Shown here one piece after another: positions 26,300 through 34,908 of a DNA stretch of 64,000 nt. The stretch is from Rhizobium subbaraonis (GTDB taxonomy: Bacteria; Pseudomonadota; Alphaproteobacteria; Rhizobiales; Rhizobiaceae): NCBI RefSeq assembly GCF_900220975.1, contig NZ_OBQD01000019.1, forward strand, positions 1 through 64,000, written 5' to 3'. The first letter of the stretch is position 1. Each line of letters begins with the position of its first letter. Under the pieces are notes generated by a model. The model saw only the letters and a program-made list of their open reading frames with translations. It had not been told where the DNA came from and made no database searches. The translations under genes and the position numbers were made by a program.

Positions 26300-26330
26300 T
26301 CTGCATCTGCCCAAATGCCGGGCGGAACCG

Positions 26331-27716
26331 TCAGATTGCAAGCAGAAGCGCTTCCGGATTTCCCTGGGCCAGGGACGCGACCGTTCCCAGTCCGGTGCGC
26401 AGTTCGGCCTCCGATGTGGAGCCGAGCGAGATGCGCACCGCGGGCGCGCGGCCGTGCTCTGCGGTCTGGAACGACGCGCCCGGCGCGATGGCCACCCCAT
26501 GCAGTCGGGCCTGCGCGACGAAGCCTTCTTCCGTGTGTGCCGCGGTGAGCGGCAGCCAGACATGCAGGCTTTGCGGGTGTGCGCGATAGGACAGTCCGCC
26601 GAGCGCTTCGGTGGCGATCGCATGTCTTCGCGCAAGGGCGCGTCTTTGCCAGTTGACCAGTTCCATCGCCGTGCCGTTGCTCACCCAGCGCGTGGCGATT
26701 TCAGCGATGGCGGGCGTCGCCATCCAGTTGGAGACGAGGTGGCGATTCGCGACGGCTGCAACGAAGCGATCGGGCGCCACGAGATAGCCAATACGCAGGC
26801 CGGGGACGGTGATCTTGGTAAAGCTGGTGACGTAGAGCGTGCGCTCTGGAGCAAAGCTCTGGAGCGGCGGCGGCCGGTCTGCCACAAGCGGCCCGAGAAT
26901 ATCGTTTTCGATGATCGCGATATCGTGCCTGGCGGCCACCGCCGCCAGTTGCTCGCGCCGTTCGGCACTCATCAGCGTTGCCGTCGGATTGACCACGGAG
27001 GGCTGGAGAAATACGGCCCGCACAGGGCCTTCCCGGCAGGCGGCGTCCAACGCTTCGGGAAGCATGCCGTCCGAGTCGATTGCGATGCCCGCGAGATGAA
27101 TTCCAAGATAACTCGACAGTGGCACAAGCGTATGGTGGCTGATCGCCTCCGCCACGACGGTCGAGCCGGGCGGAGCCACGCTCATCAGCGCAACCGTCAT
27201 GGCGGAAGTCGCGCCATTGGTCAGGTTGACGTTCAGCGGCGATACGTCGAGCCCGCAGACAGACAGCCACTCGACGGCGACGGAGCGATGGCGGGGAAAC
27301 ACCATGTTGGGCCGGAAGGAGAGCGCAGAACTGGAGGGCAGGTTCTCGCCGAGCCAGGCAAAGGCCTCTCGCATGCGGTCGAGATGGATCTGCTCGCAGA
27401 CGGGCTTCAGGATCGACAGGTCAATGACCTCGCCCAGCCGTTCCGGCAGATAGGGCGGCTCCGGCTCCTTTTGCGCCGTCTGCACGAACGAGCCACGACC
27501 GATTTCGCCCGAGATCATGCCGCGGCGGATCAGTTCGTCGTAGGCGCGGCTCACCGTCTGGATCGACAGTTTGAGGTCTTCGGCAAGCTTGCGATGGGTC
27601 GGCAGCCGTGTTCCGTGGACGAGCTTGCCGTCATGAATTGCATTGGCGATCTGCTCGGCGAGGGATAGATAGGCCGGGCGACGAAGCTGCTGAGGATCGG
27701 GACGCCAATTTGTCAT
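26331..27716 (-). CDS. enuR: MocR-type regulator of ectoine utilisation EnuR
   Basis: A 461-residue GntR/MocR regulator. The N-terminal winged helix-turn-helix (about residues 12-80, GTRLPTHRKLAEDLKLSIQT) is fused to a class I aminotransferase-like domain (about 95-455). The PLP-binding lysine is visible in TSFTKITVPGLRIGY. In characterised ectoine clusters EnuR is a repressor that binds PLP and senses ectoine-derived metabolites. It is upstream of ehuA on the same strand and divergent from the asnC-doeC-doeD genes, so it can serve both units. Confidence 0.93.
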   Translation of the reverse strand: MTNWRPDPQQLRRPAYLSLAEQIANAIHDGKLVHGTRLPTHRKLAEDLKLSIQTVSRAYDELIRRGMISGEIGRGSFVQTAQKEPEPPYLPERLGEVIDLSILKPVCEQIHLDRMREAFAWLGENLPSSSALSFRPNMVFPRHRSVAVEWLSVCGLDVSPLNVNLTNGATSAMTVALMSVAPPGSTVVAEAISHHTLVPLSSYLGIHLAGIAIDSDGMLPEALDAACREGPVRAVFLQPSVVNPTATLMSAERREQLAAVAARHDIAIIENDILGPLVADRPPPLQSFAPERTLYVTSFTKITVPGLRIGYLVAPDRFVAAVANRHLVSNWMATPAIAEIATRWVSNGTAMELVNWQRRALARRHAIATEALGGLSYRAHPQSLHVWLPLTAAHTEEGFVAQARLHGVAIAPGASFQTAEHGRAPAVRISLGSTSEAELRTGLGTVASLAQGNPEALLLAI

Positions 27717-27821
27717 GATTTGACAGTGATGAAATTCAGTTCAATTGACAATCTGAAAATTGCGTTCGGCAGATCAATTTCATAGTCTTGTCCGAGATTC
27801 TGACAGGGGAAAACCAACCGC

Positions 27822-28310
27822 ATGAAGCTCGACGCGATCGACCTGCGCATCCTTGAGGCGGTCCAGAGGGATGGCCGGATAACCAAGGTGGCGCTTGCCG
27901 AAGAGGTGGGACTGTCGCCCACGCCCTGCTGGATGCGGCTGCGCAAGCTGGAAAAGGCGGGCATCGTGGCAGGCTATCATGCCCGCGTCGCGGTGCGCCG
28001 CATCGCTCCCGTCGCCAGCGTTATGATGGAAGTCACCCTCGAAAATCACCGACAGGGCGATTTCGAACGCTTCGAGCGGACGATCGCAAGCATTCCCGAA
28101 ATCGTCGCCTGCTGGTCGGTTGGCGGCGGGGTCGACTACATACTCAAGATCATGGCCGCCGACATCGACGCCTACCAGCGGCTCGTCGACAGCCTGCTCG
28201 ATCGGGAAATCGGAATCGCGCGCTATTTCACCTATATCGTTACGAAGACGGTGAAGGAGGAAACGACGCTTCCGCTGCCCATCCTTCTGGCAGATGCCGC
28301 GTCGGACTAG
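27822..28310 (+). CDS. Lrp/AsnC-family regulator of the ectoine cluster (DoeX-like)
   Basis: A 162-residue Lrp/AsnC regulator. It has an N-terminal helix-turn-helix (about residues 4-60, LDAIDLRILEAVQRDGRITK) and a C-terminal RAM effector domain (about 70-155). An AsnC-type gene is a frequent companion of enuR in ectoine catabolic clusters, where it is thought to activate transcription. It diverges from enuR with a 105-base gap and precedes doeC by 121 bases. Confidence 0.88.
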   Translation: MKLDAIDLRILEAVQRDGRITKVALAEEVGLSPTPCWMRLRKLEKAGIVAGYHARVAVRRIAPVASVMMEVTLENHRQGDFERFERTIASIPEIVACWSVGGGVDYILKIMAADIDAYQRLVDSLLDREIGIARYFTYIVTKTVKEETTLPLPILLADAASD

Positions 28311-28431
28311 ACGATTCCTCTGCGACGGCCTCAACGTTTGGACCAAACCTCTCTTCATCGCCTGCTCAAAAGACCATCTCTCGCCGATATGCTGACAAAC
28401 TTGCCGGCAACCCGAACACGAGGAGCCGGAG

Positions 28432-29928
28432 ATGAACGCCGTATTTGCACGCCCCGACTGCCACGATGCGCTTGAACGCCTGAAGGACAAGCATCTCCTC
28501 AAATCGCTTTCCTATGTCGGCGGCCGCTGGGTCGCGAACGGCGCGAACGCAACCTTCGAGGTGCGCGATCCCGCCTCTTCCCTGCCGCTTGCCTGGGTTT
28601 CCGCGTTGGACGCCGAGGAAACGGGCCGGGCGATCGATACGGCTGCCGCCGCCTTTTTCGCCTGGCGCGCGCTGCTGCCGCAGGAACGCGCCTGCATCCT
28701 TCGGCGCTGGTATGAACTGATGCTCGGGGCGAAGGACGATCTCGCCCTGATCATGACGCTCGAACAGGGCAAGCCGCTGTCGGAATCGCGTGGCGAGATC
28801 GACTACGCGGCCTCCTTCATCGAGTGGTACGCCGAGGAGGGAAAACGCCTCAACGCCGAAGGTGTGACCAGCCATCTGCCCGGCGCCGAAATGATCGTGC
28901 GTCGCGAGGCGCTGGGCGTCGTCGGCCTGGTCACGCCCTGGAACTTTCCGTCGGCCATGGTCACCCGCAAGGCGGCAGCCGCGCTCGCGGCCGGCTGCAC
29001 CGTCGTCGTTCACCCGTCCTCTGAGACGCCGCTCTCAGCGTTGGCGCTGGCGGAACTTGGCGAGCGCGCCGGCCTCCCGACAGGGGTCTTCAACGTCGTC
29101 ACCGGCGATGCCGCAACCATCGTCGGGCGTCTCTGCGCCGATCCGCGGGTGCGTGCCCTGAGCTTCACCGGCTCTACGGCGATCGGCAAGTTGATTGCCG
29201 GGCAATGCGCCGTCGGCATGAAGCGGCTGGTCATGGAACTCGGCGGACATGCCCCGCTCATCGTCTTCGAGGACGCGGACATCGCCAGGGCTGTGGACAT
29301 AGCCGTCAACGCCAAGTTTGCGACCTCCGGCCAGGACTGCCTGGCTGCCAACCGCATCTTCGTTCAGCGCTCCATCCTGGAGGTCTTCAACGCGGCCTTC
29401 AGGGCGCGGATCGAAGCACTCGTTGTCGGCAATGGCCTTTCGCCGAACGCCGAGATCGGCCCGTTGATGCATGCTCGCGCCGTTGAGAAGGTCGACGAAC
29501 AGGTCAGGGATGCCGTTCGGCGCGGCGGCCGCTGCCTGACCGGCGGAACGCTCCACGAGGCCGGACCGCTGTTCTACACCCCGACCCTTCTGGTCGACGT
29601 GCCCGAGGACGCGCTCATCATGCGCGAGGAGACCTTCGGGCCGGTGGCCGCAGTGACCGCCTTCGATACGGAAGCCGAGGTGATCGCACGGGCCAACGAT
29701 ACCGAATACGGACTGGTCGCCTACGTGGTTACGGAGAACGGTGCCCGCCAGATGCGGCTTGGCCGCGCGCTGGAATACGGCATGGTCGCGATCAACCGGG
29801 TGAAGATCACCGGCGGGCCCGTTCCCTTCGGCGGCTGGAAGCAATCCGGTCTCGGCCGCGAAGGCTCTCGCCACGGCCTGGAGGCGTTCAGCGAACTCAA
29901 ATACCTCTGCATCGACACAGCGGCCTGA
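28432..29928 (+). CDS. doeC: Aldehyde dehydrogenase DoeC (aspartate-semialdehyde/SSADH type)
   Basis: A 498-residue NAD(P)-dependent aldehyde dehydrogenase. In ectoine catabolism DoeC oxidises aspartate semialdehyde, formed by DoeD, to aspartate. Catalytic Cys303 is in SGQDCLAANR and the general base Glu in MELGGHAP. The cofactor-binding motif is odd: position 194 is His (VVHPSSETP), where nearly all members have Lys (VVKP). This residue normally contacts the NAD(P) ribose or 2'-phosphate, so cofactor preference may differ. It lies 45 bases before doeD. Confidence 0.88.
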   Translation: MNAVFARPDCHDALERLKDKHLLKSLSYVGGRWVANGANATFEVRDPASSLPLAWVSALDAEETGRAIDTAAAAFFAWRALLPQERACILRRWYELMLGAKDDLALIMTLEQGKPLSESRGEIDYAASFIEWYAEEGKRLNAEGVTSHLPGAEMIVRREALGVVGLVTPWNFPSAMVTRKAAAALAAGCTVVVHPSSETPLSALALAELGERAGLPTGVFNVVTGDAATIVGRLCADPRVRALSFTGSTAIGKLIAGQCAVGMKRLVMELGGHAPLIVFEDADIARAVDIAVNAKFATSGQDCLAANRIFVQRSILEVFNAAFRARIEALVVGNGLSPNAEIGPLMHARAVEKVDEQVRDAVRRGGRCLTGGTLHEAGPLFYTPTLLVDVPEDALIMREETFGPVAAVTAFDTEAEVIARANDTEYGLVAYVVTENGARQMRLGRALEYGMVAINRVKITGGPVPFGGWKQSGLGREGSRHGLEAFSELKYLCIDTAA

Positions 29929-29973
29929 CCGCTTCGGTGCCGCAACCGATCATAGACGAAAGGAAAACCGGAC

Positions 29974-31350
29974 ATGTCCGAGTACAGCAATGAAATCACC
30001 GCCTGGGATCGAGACCACTTCTTCCACCCCTCGACGCACATGGGCATGCACGCCCGCGGCGAGACGCCCACGCGCGTGATGGCCGGCGGCGAAGGCGTCT
30101 ATGTGACCGATGTCGGCGGCCGGACAAGCCTCGATGCCTTTGCCGGCCTCTACTGCGTCAATGTCGGTTACGGCCGGCAGAAGATTTCCGATGCGATCGC
30201 AGAGCAGGCGAAGAGCCTCGCCTACTACCACGCCTATGTCGGCCATGGCACGGAAGCCTCGATCACGCTGTCGAAGATGATCATCGACCGGGCGCCGAAG
30301 GGCATGTCGCGCGTCTATTTCGGCCTTTCCGGGTCGGACGCCAACGAGACCAACATCAAGCTGATCTGGTACTACAACAACATCCTCGGCCGGCCGGAGA
30401 AGAAGAAGATCATTTCGCGCTGGCGCGGCTATCACGGCTCTGGCGTCATGACCGGCTCGCTGACGGGCCTCGAGCTGTTTCACAACCTTTTCGACCTTCC
30501 GCGGCCCCCGGTCCTCCATACCGAAGCGCCGTACTACTTCCGCCGTGCCGATCGCTCGATGAGCGAGGAGCAGTTCTCGCAACATTGCGCTGACAAGCTG
30601 GAGGAGATGATCCTGGCGGAGGGCCCCGACACGATCGCCGCCTTCATCGGAGAACCGATCCTCGGAACCGGCGGCATCGTGCCTCCGCCGCGGGGATATT
30701 GGCAGAAGATCCAGGCCGTTCTGGAAAAATACGACATCCTGCTGGTCGCCGACGAGGTGGTGACGGGGTTCGGCCGCCTGGGCTCGATGTTCGGTTCCGA
30801 CCATTACGACATGAGGCCGGACCTGATCACCATCGCCAAAGGCCTGACCTCGGCCTATGCGCCGCTTTCGGGCTCGATCGTCTCCGACAAGGTCTGGCAG
30901 GTTCTCGTACAGGGTTCCGACAAGATGGGAGCAATCGGCCACGGCTGGACCTATTCGGCCCACCCGATCTGCGCGGCCGCGGGCGTCGCCAACCTTGAAC
31001 TGGTGGATGAACTCGGTCTCGTCGAGAACGCAGGCTCCACAGGCGCCTACTTCCGTTCCGAACTGGCCAAGGCGGTCGCCGGTCACAGGCATGTCGGCGA
31101 TGTGCGCGGCGACGGGCTGATGGCGGCGGTCGAATTCGTCGAAGACAAGAATGATCGCGTCTTCTTCGACCCCGCAAAGAAGATTGGCCCGCAGGTCTCC
31201 ACAGCGCTTCTCGAGCGCGGCGTTATCGGGCGAGCCATGCCGCAGGGCGACATCCTCGGCTTCGCACCGCCGCTGTGCCTGACCCGCGAAGAAGCCGACA
31301 CCGTCGTCAAGGCGACGGCGGCGGCCATCGAAGCGGTGCTTGGCAGATAG
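29974..31350 (+). CDS. doeD: Class III aminotransferase DoeD (2,4-diaminobutyrate transaminase)
   Basis: A 458-residue PLP transaminase of class III. The PLP lysine is Lys289 in ITIAKGLTSAYAPLSG; the aspartate that contacts the pyridine nitrogen is in LLVADEVVTGFGR. DoeD converts L-2,4-diaminobutyrate to aspartate semialdehyde for DoeC. It follows doeC closely and has a complete length. A general beta-alanine/omega-amino-acid transaminase is the alternative without context, but the ectoine neighbourhood decides. Confidence 0.9.
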   Translation: MSEYSNEITAWDRDHFFHPSTHMGMHARGETPTRVMAGGEGVYVTDVGGRTSLDAFAGLYCVNVGYGRQKISDAIAEQAKSLAYYHAYVGHGTEASITLSKMIIDRAPKGMSRVYFGLSGSDANETNIKLIWYYNNILGRPEKKKIISRWRGYHGSGVMTGSLTGLELFHNLFDLPRPPVLHTEAPYYFRRADRSMSEEQFSQHCADKLEEMILAEGPDTIAAFIGEPILGTGGIVPPPRGYWQKIQAVLEKYDILLVADEVVTGFGRLGSMFGSDHYDMRPDLITIAKGLTSAYAPLSGSIVSDKVWQVLVQGSDKMGAIGHGWTYSAHPICAAAGVANLELVDELGLVENAGSTGAYFRSELAKAVAGHRHVGDVRGDGLMAAVEFVEDKNDRVFFDPAKKIGPQVSTALLERGVIGRAMPQGDILGFAPPLCLTREEADTVVKATAAAIEAVLGR

Positions 31351-31361
31351 GAGATTTTCCG

Positions 31362-32441
31362 GTGAATGCTGTACCGAAGACGATGGCTGCCGTGCGGCTG
31401 CTGGGGCACGGCGGGCTTGACAGGCTCGTCTACAGCCGTGATGTCCCGGTCCCTTCCGCTGGGCCTGGTGAAGTGCTGATCAAAGTCAGCGCCTGCGGCA
31501 TGAACAATACCGATGTCTGGGTGCGGGAGGGCGCCTACGGCACAGAGGACGATCCGGCAGCGGTTTCCACCTGGCGGCGCCAAGGCAACACCCTGACCTT
31601 CCCGCGCATCCAGGGGACCGATACGGTCGGCCGGGTCGTCGCGACCGGCGAGGGTGTCGACTGCGGCAGGATCGGTGAGCGCGTCATGGTCGATTTCTCG
31701 ATCTACAACCGCGACGACGACAGCCTGGCCGACATAGACTACATGGGCCATGGTCGGGACGGCGGCTACGCGGAATATATGACGCTGCCAGCCGAAAATG
31801 CCCATGTCGTCTCGACCGACATGAGCGATATCGAGCTTGCCACGTTCTGCTGTGCCTATCTGACCGGCGAGCGCATGCTCGAGCGCGCACGGCTTGCTGC
31901 CGGCGAGATCGTGCTTGTCACCGGTGCTTCGGGCGGCGTCGGATCGGGTATAATCCAACTTGCCCGCGCCCGCGGCGCCATTCCGATAGCTCTGACTGCA
32001 TCCGGCAAGGAACAGGCCATGCTCGATATCGGGGCGGAAGCTGTGGTCACGCGCGGCTCCGGCGACCTCTTCCTGGCCGTGGCAACGGCAGCGAAAGGCC
32101 GCGCCATCGATGTCGTCGCCGATCTCGTCGGCGGCGTCATCTTCAACGATCTCCTGAAGATCCTGAGGCCGGAGGGGCGCTATACCACGGCAGGCGCCAT
32201 CGCGGGGCCGGTGGTACAGCTCGACCTGCGGACCATGTATCTGAAGCAGCTGGAACTGCACGGATCGAGCCAGGGCAGTCGTGCCGATTTCCGCCGTTTG
32301 GTCGGCTACATCGAAGCCAAGAAAATCAGGCCGCTCGTCGGCGGCGTCTATCCGCTATCGGAATTCCACCGGGCCCAGACGGATTTCATGCAGAAGAATT
32401 TCGTTGGCAAGCTGGTCGTGGTGCCGGACGCTATCGCCTGA
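31362..32441 (+). CDS. MDR-family alcohol dehydrogenase/quinone oxidoreductase
   Basis: A 359-residue medium-chain dehydrogenase/reductase. The N-terminal GroES-like domain (GEVLIKVSACGMNNTDVWVR) and the Rossmann domain with nucleotide motif VTGASGGVGSG are complete. The usual structural-zinc cysteine cluster is absent, so it is closer to the quinone oxidoreductase branch. The start is GTG 31362 with GGAG eight bases upstream, 11 bases after doeD. Such a gene is often attached to ectoine clusters, but its substrate is unproven. Confidence 0.85.
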   Translation: MNAVPKTMAAVRLLGHGGLDRLVYSRDVPVPSAGPGEVLIKVSACGMNNTDVWVREGAYGTEDDPAAVSTWRRQGNTLTFPRIQGTDTVGRVVATGEGVDCGRIGERVMVDFSIYNRDDDSLADIDYMGHGRDGGYAEYMTLPAENAHVVSTDMSDIELATFCCAYLTGERMLERARLAAGEIVLVTGASGGVGSGIIQLARARGAIPIALTASGKEQAMLDIGAEAVVTRGSGDLFLAVATAAKGRAIDVVADLVGGVIFNDLLKILRPEGRYTTAGAIAGPVVQLDLRTMYLKQLELHGSSQGSRADFRRLVGYIEAKKIRPLVGGVYPLSEFHRAQTDFMQKNFVGKLVVVPDAIA

Positions 32442-32559
32442 GCGGGTCAAATGAACCGGCGATTGGCCCTTGCAAAAGCATGGGGAGTGCTGGGGCATGA
32501 CACTAGAGCTGGATCTGGCGGTCGATATCGGCGGGAAGAGGTGGCCGGTTGAGCACAGT

Positions 32560-32772
32560 CTATCCCGATGATTTCGCCGGGCGTCGGCGAAAGAGTTGAT
32601 CCCAGATGTCGTACCCCGCAGGGACAATCCCGATCAGCAGCGCAGCGGCCAAATCGAGCCGTGGAACAAACGCCAGGATGACCGCGCAGAACGCGACAAG
32701 CGTCACGAATGCAAAAACTGCAAAAAACCGGCTTCTGTTCATCGGTCGATCCTGTCGGAATGGGTCGGACAT
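32560..32772 (-). CDS. Small hydrophobic membrane protein after TRAP transporter
   Basis: A 70-residue protein with two predicted membrane segments (FFAVFAFVTLVAFCAVILAF and a stretch around DLAAALLIGIVPAGYDIW), followed by a basic tail RRRPAK. It begins four bases after the TRAP large-permease stop, which implies co-transcription. ATG 32772 is used; MNRSRFF at 32742 is an alternative. I do not recognise the family. It could be a transporter accessory or stability factor. A 7-bp stem with a 7-base loop (32572-32592) overlaps its last codons. Confidence 0.65.
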   Translation of the reverse strand: MSDPFRQDRPMNRSRFFAVFAFVTLVAFCAVILAFVPRLDLAAALLIGIVPAGYDIWDQLFRRRPAKSSG

Positions 32773-32776
32773 TTCA

Positions 32777-34204
32777 TCATCTCTGTCCTCCATAGAGGAG
32801 ATCCGGCAGCATGTAGACGATGTCCGGGAACAGATAGATGACCACCATGCAGAGAATGACGATCAACATATATGGCATCATGCCGCGGAAAATGTCGGTC
32901 AGCTTGACATGCGAAGGCGAGACGCCCTTCAGGTAGTATGCCGACATGGCCATCGGCGGTGATAGGAAGGCCGTCTGCAGATTGATGGCCACGAGGATAC
33001 CGAAGAACAGCGGGTCGATCCCGAAATGCGGCAACAACGGAATGAAGATCGGGATGAAGATGACGATGATCTCGGTCCATTCCAGCGGCCAGCCGAGAAT
33101 GAAGATGATGATCTGGGCCATGATCAAAAACATCAGCGGCGACATGTCCAGGCCGGTCACGAAGTCACTGATGAGTTGTTGCCCGCCGAGATAGGCGAAC
33201 ACCGACGCGAAGGTCGCCGAACCAACGAAAAGCCAGCATACCATCGCGGTTGTCCGGGCCGTCAGATAGACGGACTCCTTGAGGCGCCGCCATGTCAAGG
33301 CCCTGTAAGCCGCGGCAAGCGCTAGCCCGCCCAATGCGCCGATTGCGGCCGCCTCCGAAGGGGTCGCCAAGCCGAAGAGAATGGCACCTAAAACCGCAAG
33401 GATCAGAAAGGCGAGCGGGGCGAAGGATGTCAGCATCATCCAGACGAGTTGGGCCGGCGTGTGGTCACCGACCTCCTCTTTCGTTGGCCGCGGCGCCAGT
33501 TGCGGCTGCAGGATTGCTCGCACCACGACATATGTGAGATAGAGCCCCGCCAGGGCGAGACCGGGTAGCAGCGCCGCCGCATACATGCGGACGACTGAAA
33601 TCCCGGAGGTGGCCGCGTAGACGATCAGCAGAATGGAGGGCGGGATCAGGATTCCGAGCGTGCCGCCCGCGCAGATCACGCCGGTCGCGTACCGCACGTC
33701 GTACCTTGCCTTCAGCATCGCCGGCAGGGCGAGCAGTCCCATCAAGGTCACCACAGCCCCGACGATGCCGGTTGCCGTGGCAAAGAGCGTACAGGTGACC
33801 AAGGCGGCGACCGCCATCGAGCCGGGTAGCCGGCGCGTGACGCTGTAGAGCGTCGAGAACAGCCTATCGACGATGTTGGCTCGCTCGACGATGTAGCCCA
33901 TGAACAAAAACAGCGGGATGGCCGTCAGCACGTCGTTCTGGATGACCGAGTACGTCTGGTTGACGAACAGATCGAAGATCCGGTTGTTGAAGAAGCCGCC
34001 GATCCAGGTCTCGGCCAGCGTAAAGGCATCGCCGCCGGAGTCGAGCGCGCGGTCATAGGCGCGCCACATGCGGGCGGCGTCGAAATAGGCGTAATATCCG
34101 AAGCCGACGCCCAGAGCCATCAGCGTGAACGCCACCGGAAAGCCGAGGAAGATGGTGAGGATCAGGATGAGCAGCATCCCGACGGCGATGTGTGCATCCG
34201 TCAT
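32777..34204 (-). CDS. TRAP transporter large permease (DctM type)
   Basis: A 475-residue membrane protein of the TRAP DctM family, the ion-coupled transport subunit. It has about a dozen hydrophobic segments and family motifs such as AIPLFLFMGYIVERANIVDR, GGTLGILIPPSILLIVYA and PLEWTEIIVIFIPIFIPLLP. The ATG at 34204 overlaps the DctQ stop as ATGA. Together with the DctQ and DctP proteins it forms a complete TRAP importer of an organic acid. The substrate is not evident. Confidence 0.93.
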   Translation of the reverse strand: MTDAHIAVGMLLILILTIFLGFPVAFTLMALGVGFGYYAYFDAARMWRAYDRALDSGGDAFTLAETWIGGFFNNRIFDLFVNQTYSVIQNDVLTAIPLFLFMGYIVERANIVDRLFSTLYSVTRRLPGSMAVAALVTCTLFATATGIVGAVVTLMGLLALPAMLKARYDVRYATGVICAGGTLGILIPPSILLIVYAATSGISVVRMYAAALLPGLALAGLYLTYVVVRAILQPQLAPRPTKEEVGDHTPAQLVWMMLTSFAPLAFLILAVLGAILFGLATPSEAAAIGALGGLALAAAYRALTWRRLKESVYLTARTTAMVCWLFVGSATFASVFAYLGGQQLISDFVTGLDMSPLMFLIMAQIIIFILGWPLEWTEIIVIFIPIFIPLLPHFGIDPLFFGILVAINLQTAFLSPPMAMSAYYLKGVSPSHVKLTDIFRGMMPYMLIVILCMVVIYLFPDIVYMLPDLLYGGQR

Positions 34205-34848
34205 TGGGCGTCCCGATCTCGTGGTTCGCGTCCAGCGGCAAGCTCCCGCGGCGGAAGAATGCCCTCGTCCTCGGACTTGAGGGCGTCCAGGCTTTTCGTT
34301 TGCAGCAGCACCTTTTCCAGTTCTTCGACATCTTCGGCCGTTTTTGGCCATTCGCCTGTCTTTATGCAGAGAATGCAGCGGAAGACCTGCGCCACGCCTT
34401 GCAGGAACAGGAGAATGCCGGCGGCGACAATGACGGTCTTGAACTGGAAGATCGGCACGCCGGCGGGGCTGTTGGAACTGACCTCCAGGTAGCGCCAACT
34501 GCGCTCGGCGTATTTCCAGCCCGAGAAGACGAGCGCGGTTATGCCGGGAAAGAAGAAGATGAAGTACAGGACCAGTTCCAGCCTGGCCTGCGTGCGCGGC
34601 TTCCAGAGCCGGTAGATGAAGTCGCCGCGCACATGGCCATCACGCGACAGGGTATAAGCTCCCGCCATCATGAAGAGCGTTCCGTAGAGTATGTAGCTCA
34701 GGTCGAAGGCCCAGGGGGTCGGCGCGCGGAAGAGGTAGCGTGCGACTACCTCATAGCCGACGCCGAAGGCCATGATGAGTATCCCCCACGCGAACACCTT
34801 GCCGAACCATGCCGACAGATCGTCGGCGAATGCAATGTAACGGAGCAT
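34201..34848 (-). CDS. TRAP transporter small permease (DctQ type)
   Basis: A 215-residue small TRAP subunit with four hydrophobic segments, including GILIMAFGVGYEVVARYLFR and LVLYFIFFFPGITALVFSGW. The C-terminal 60 residues are hydrophilic, longer than in most DctQ proteins. ATG 34848 has an excellent GGGGAGG site. It is flanked by the large permease (overlapping) and the binding protein 60 bases upstream. It is required with DctM for transport. Confidence 0.91.
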   Translation of the reverse strand: MLRYIAFADDLSAWFGKVFAWGILIMAFGVGYEVVARYLFRAPTPWAFDLSYILYGTLFMMAGAYTLSRDGHVRGDFIYRLWKPRTQARLELVLYFIFFFPGITALVFSGWKYAERSWRYLEVSSNSPAGVPIFQFKTVIVAAGILLFLQGVAQVFRCILCIKTGEWPKTAEDVEELEKVLLQTKSLDALKSEDEGILPPRELAAGREPRDRDAQ

Positions 34849-34908
34849 GCAAGCGCCTCCCCAGCCCCGGTGAACATGACGAGGCCCGGGATACCGGGCC
34901 TTCGCCAC

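Noticed and set aside
32572-32592. TTTCGCC/GGCGAAA stem as the TRAP operon terminator
   Set aside because: It overlaps the coding end of the small membrane protein and lacks a T-run; only noted.
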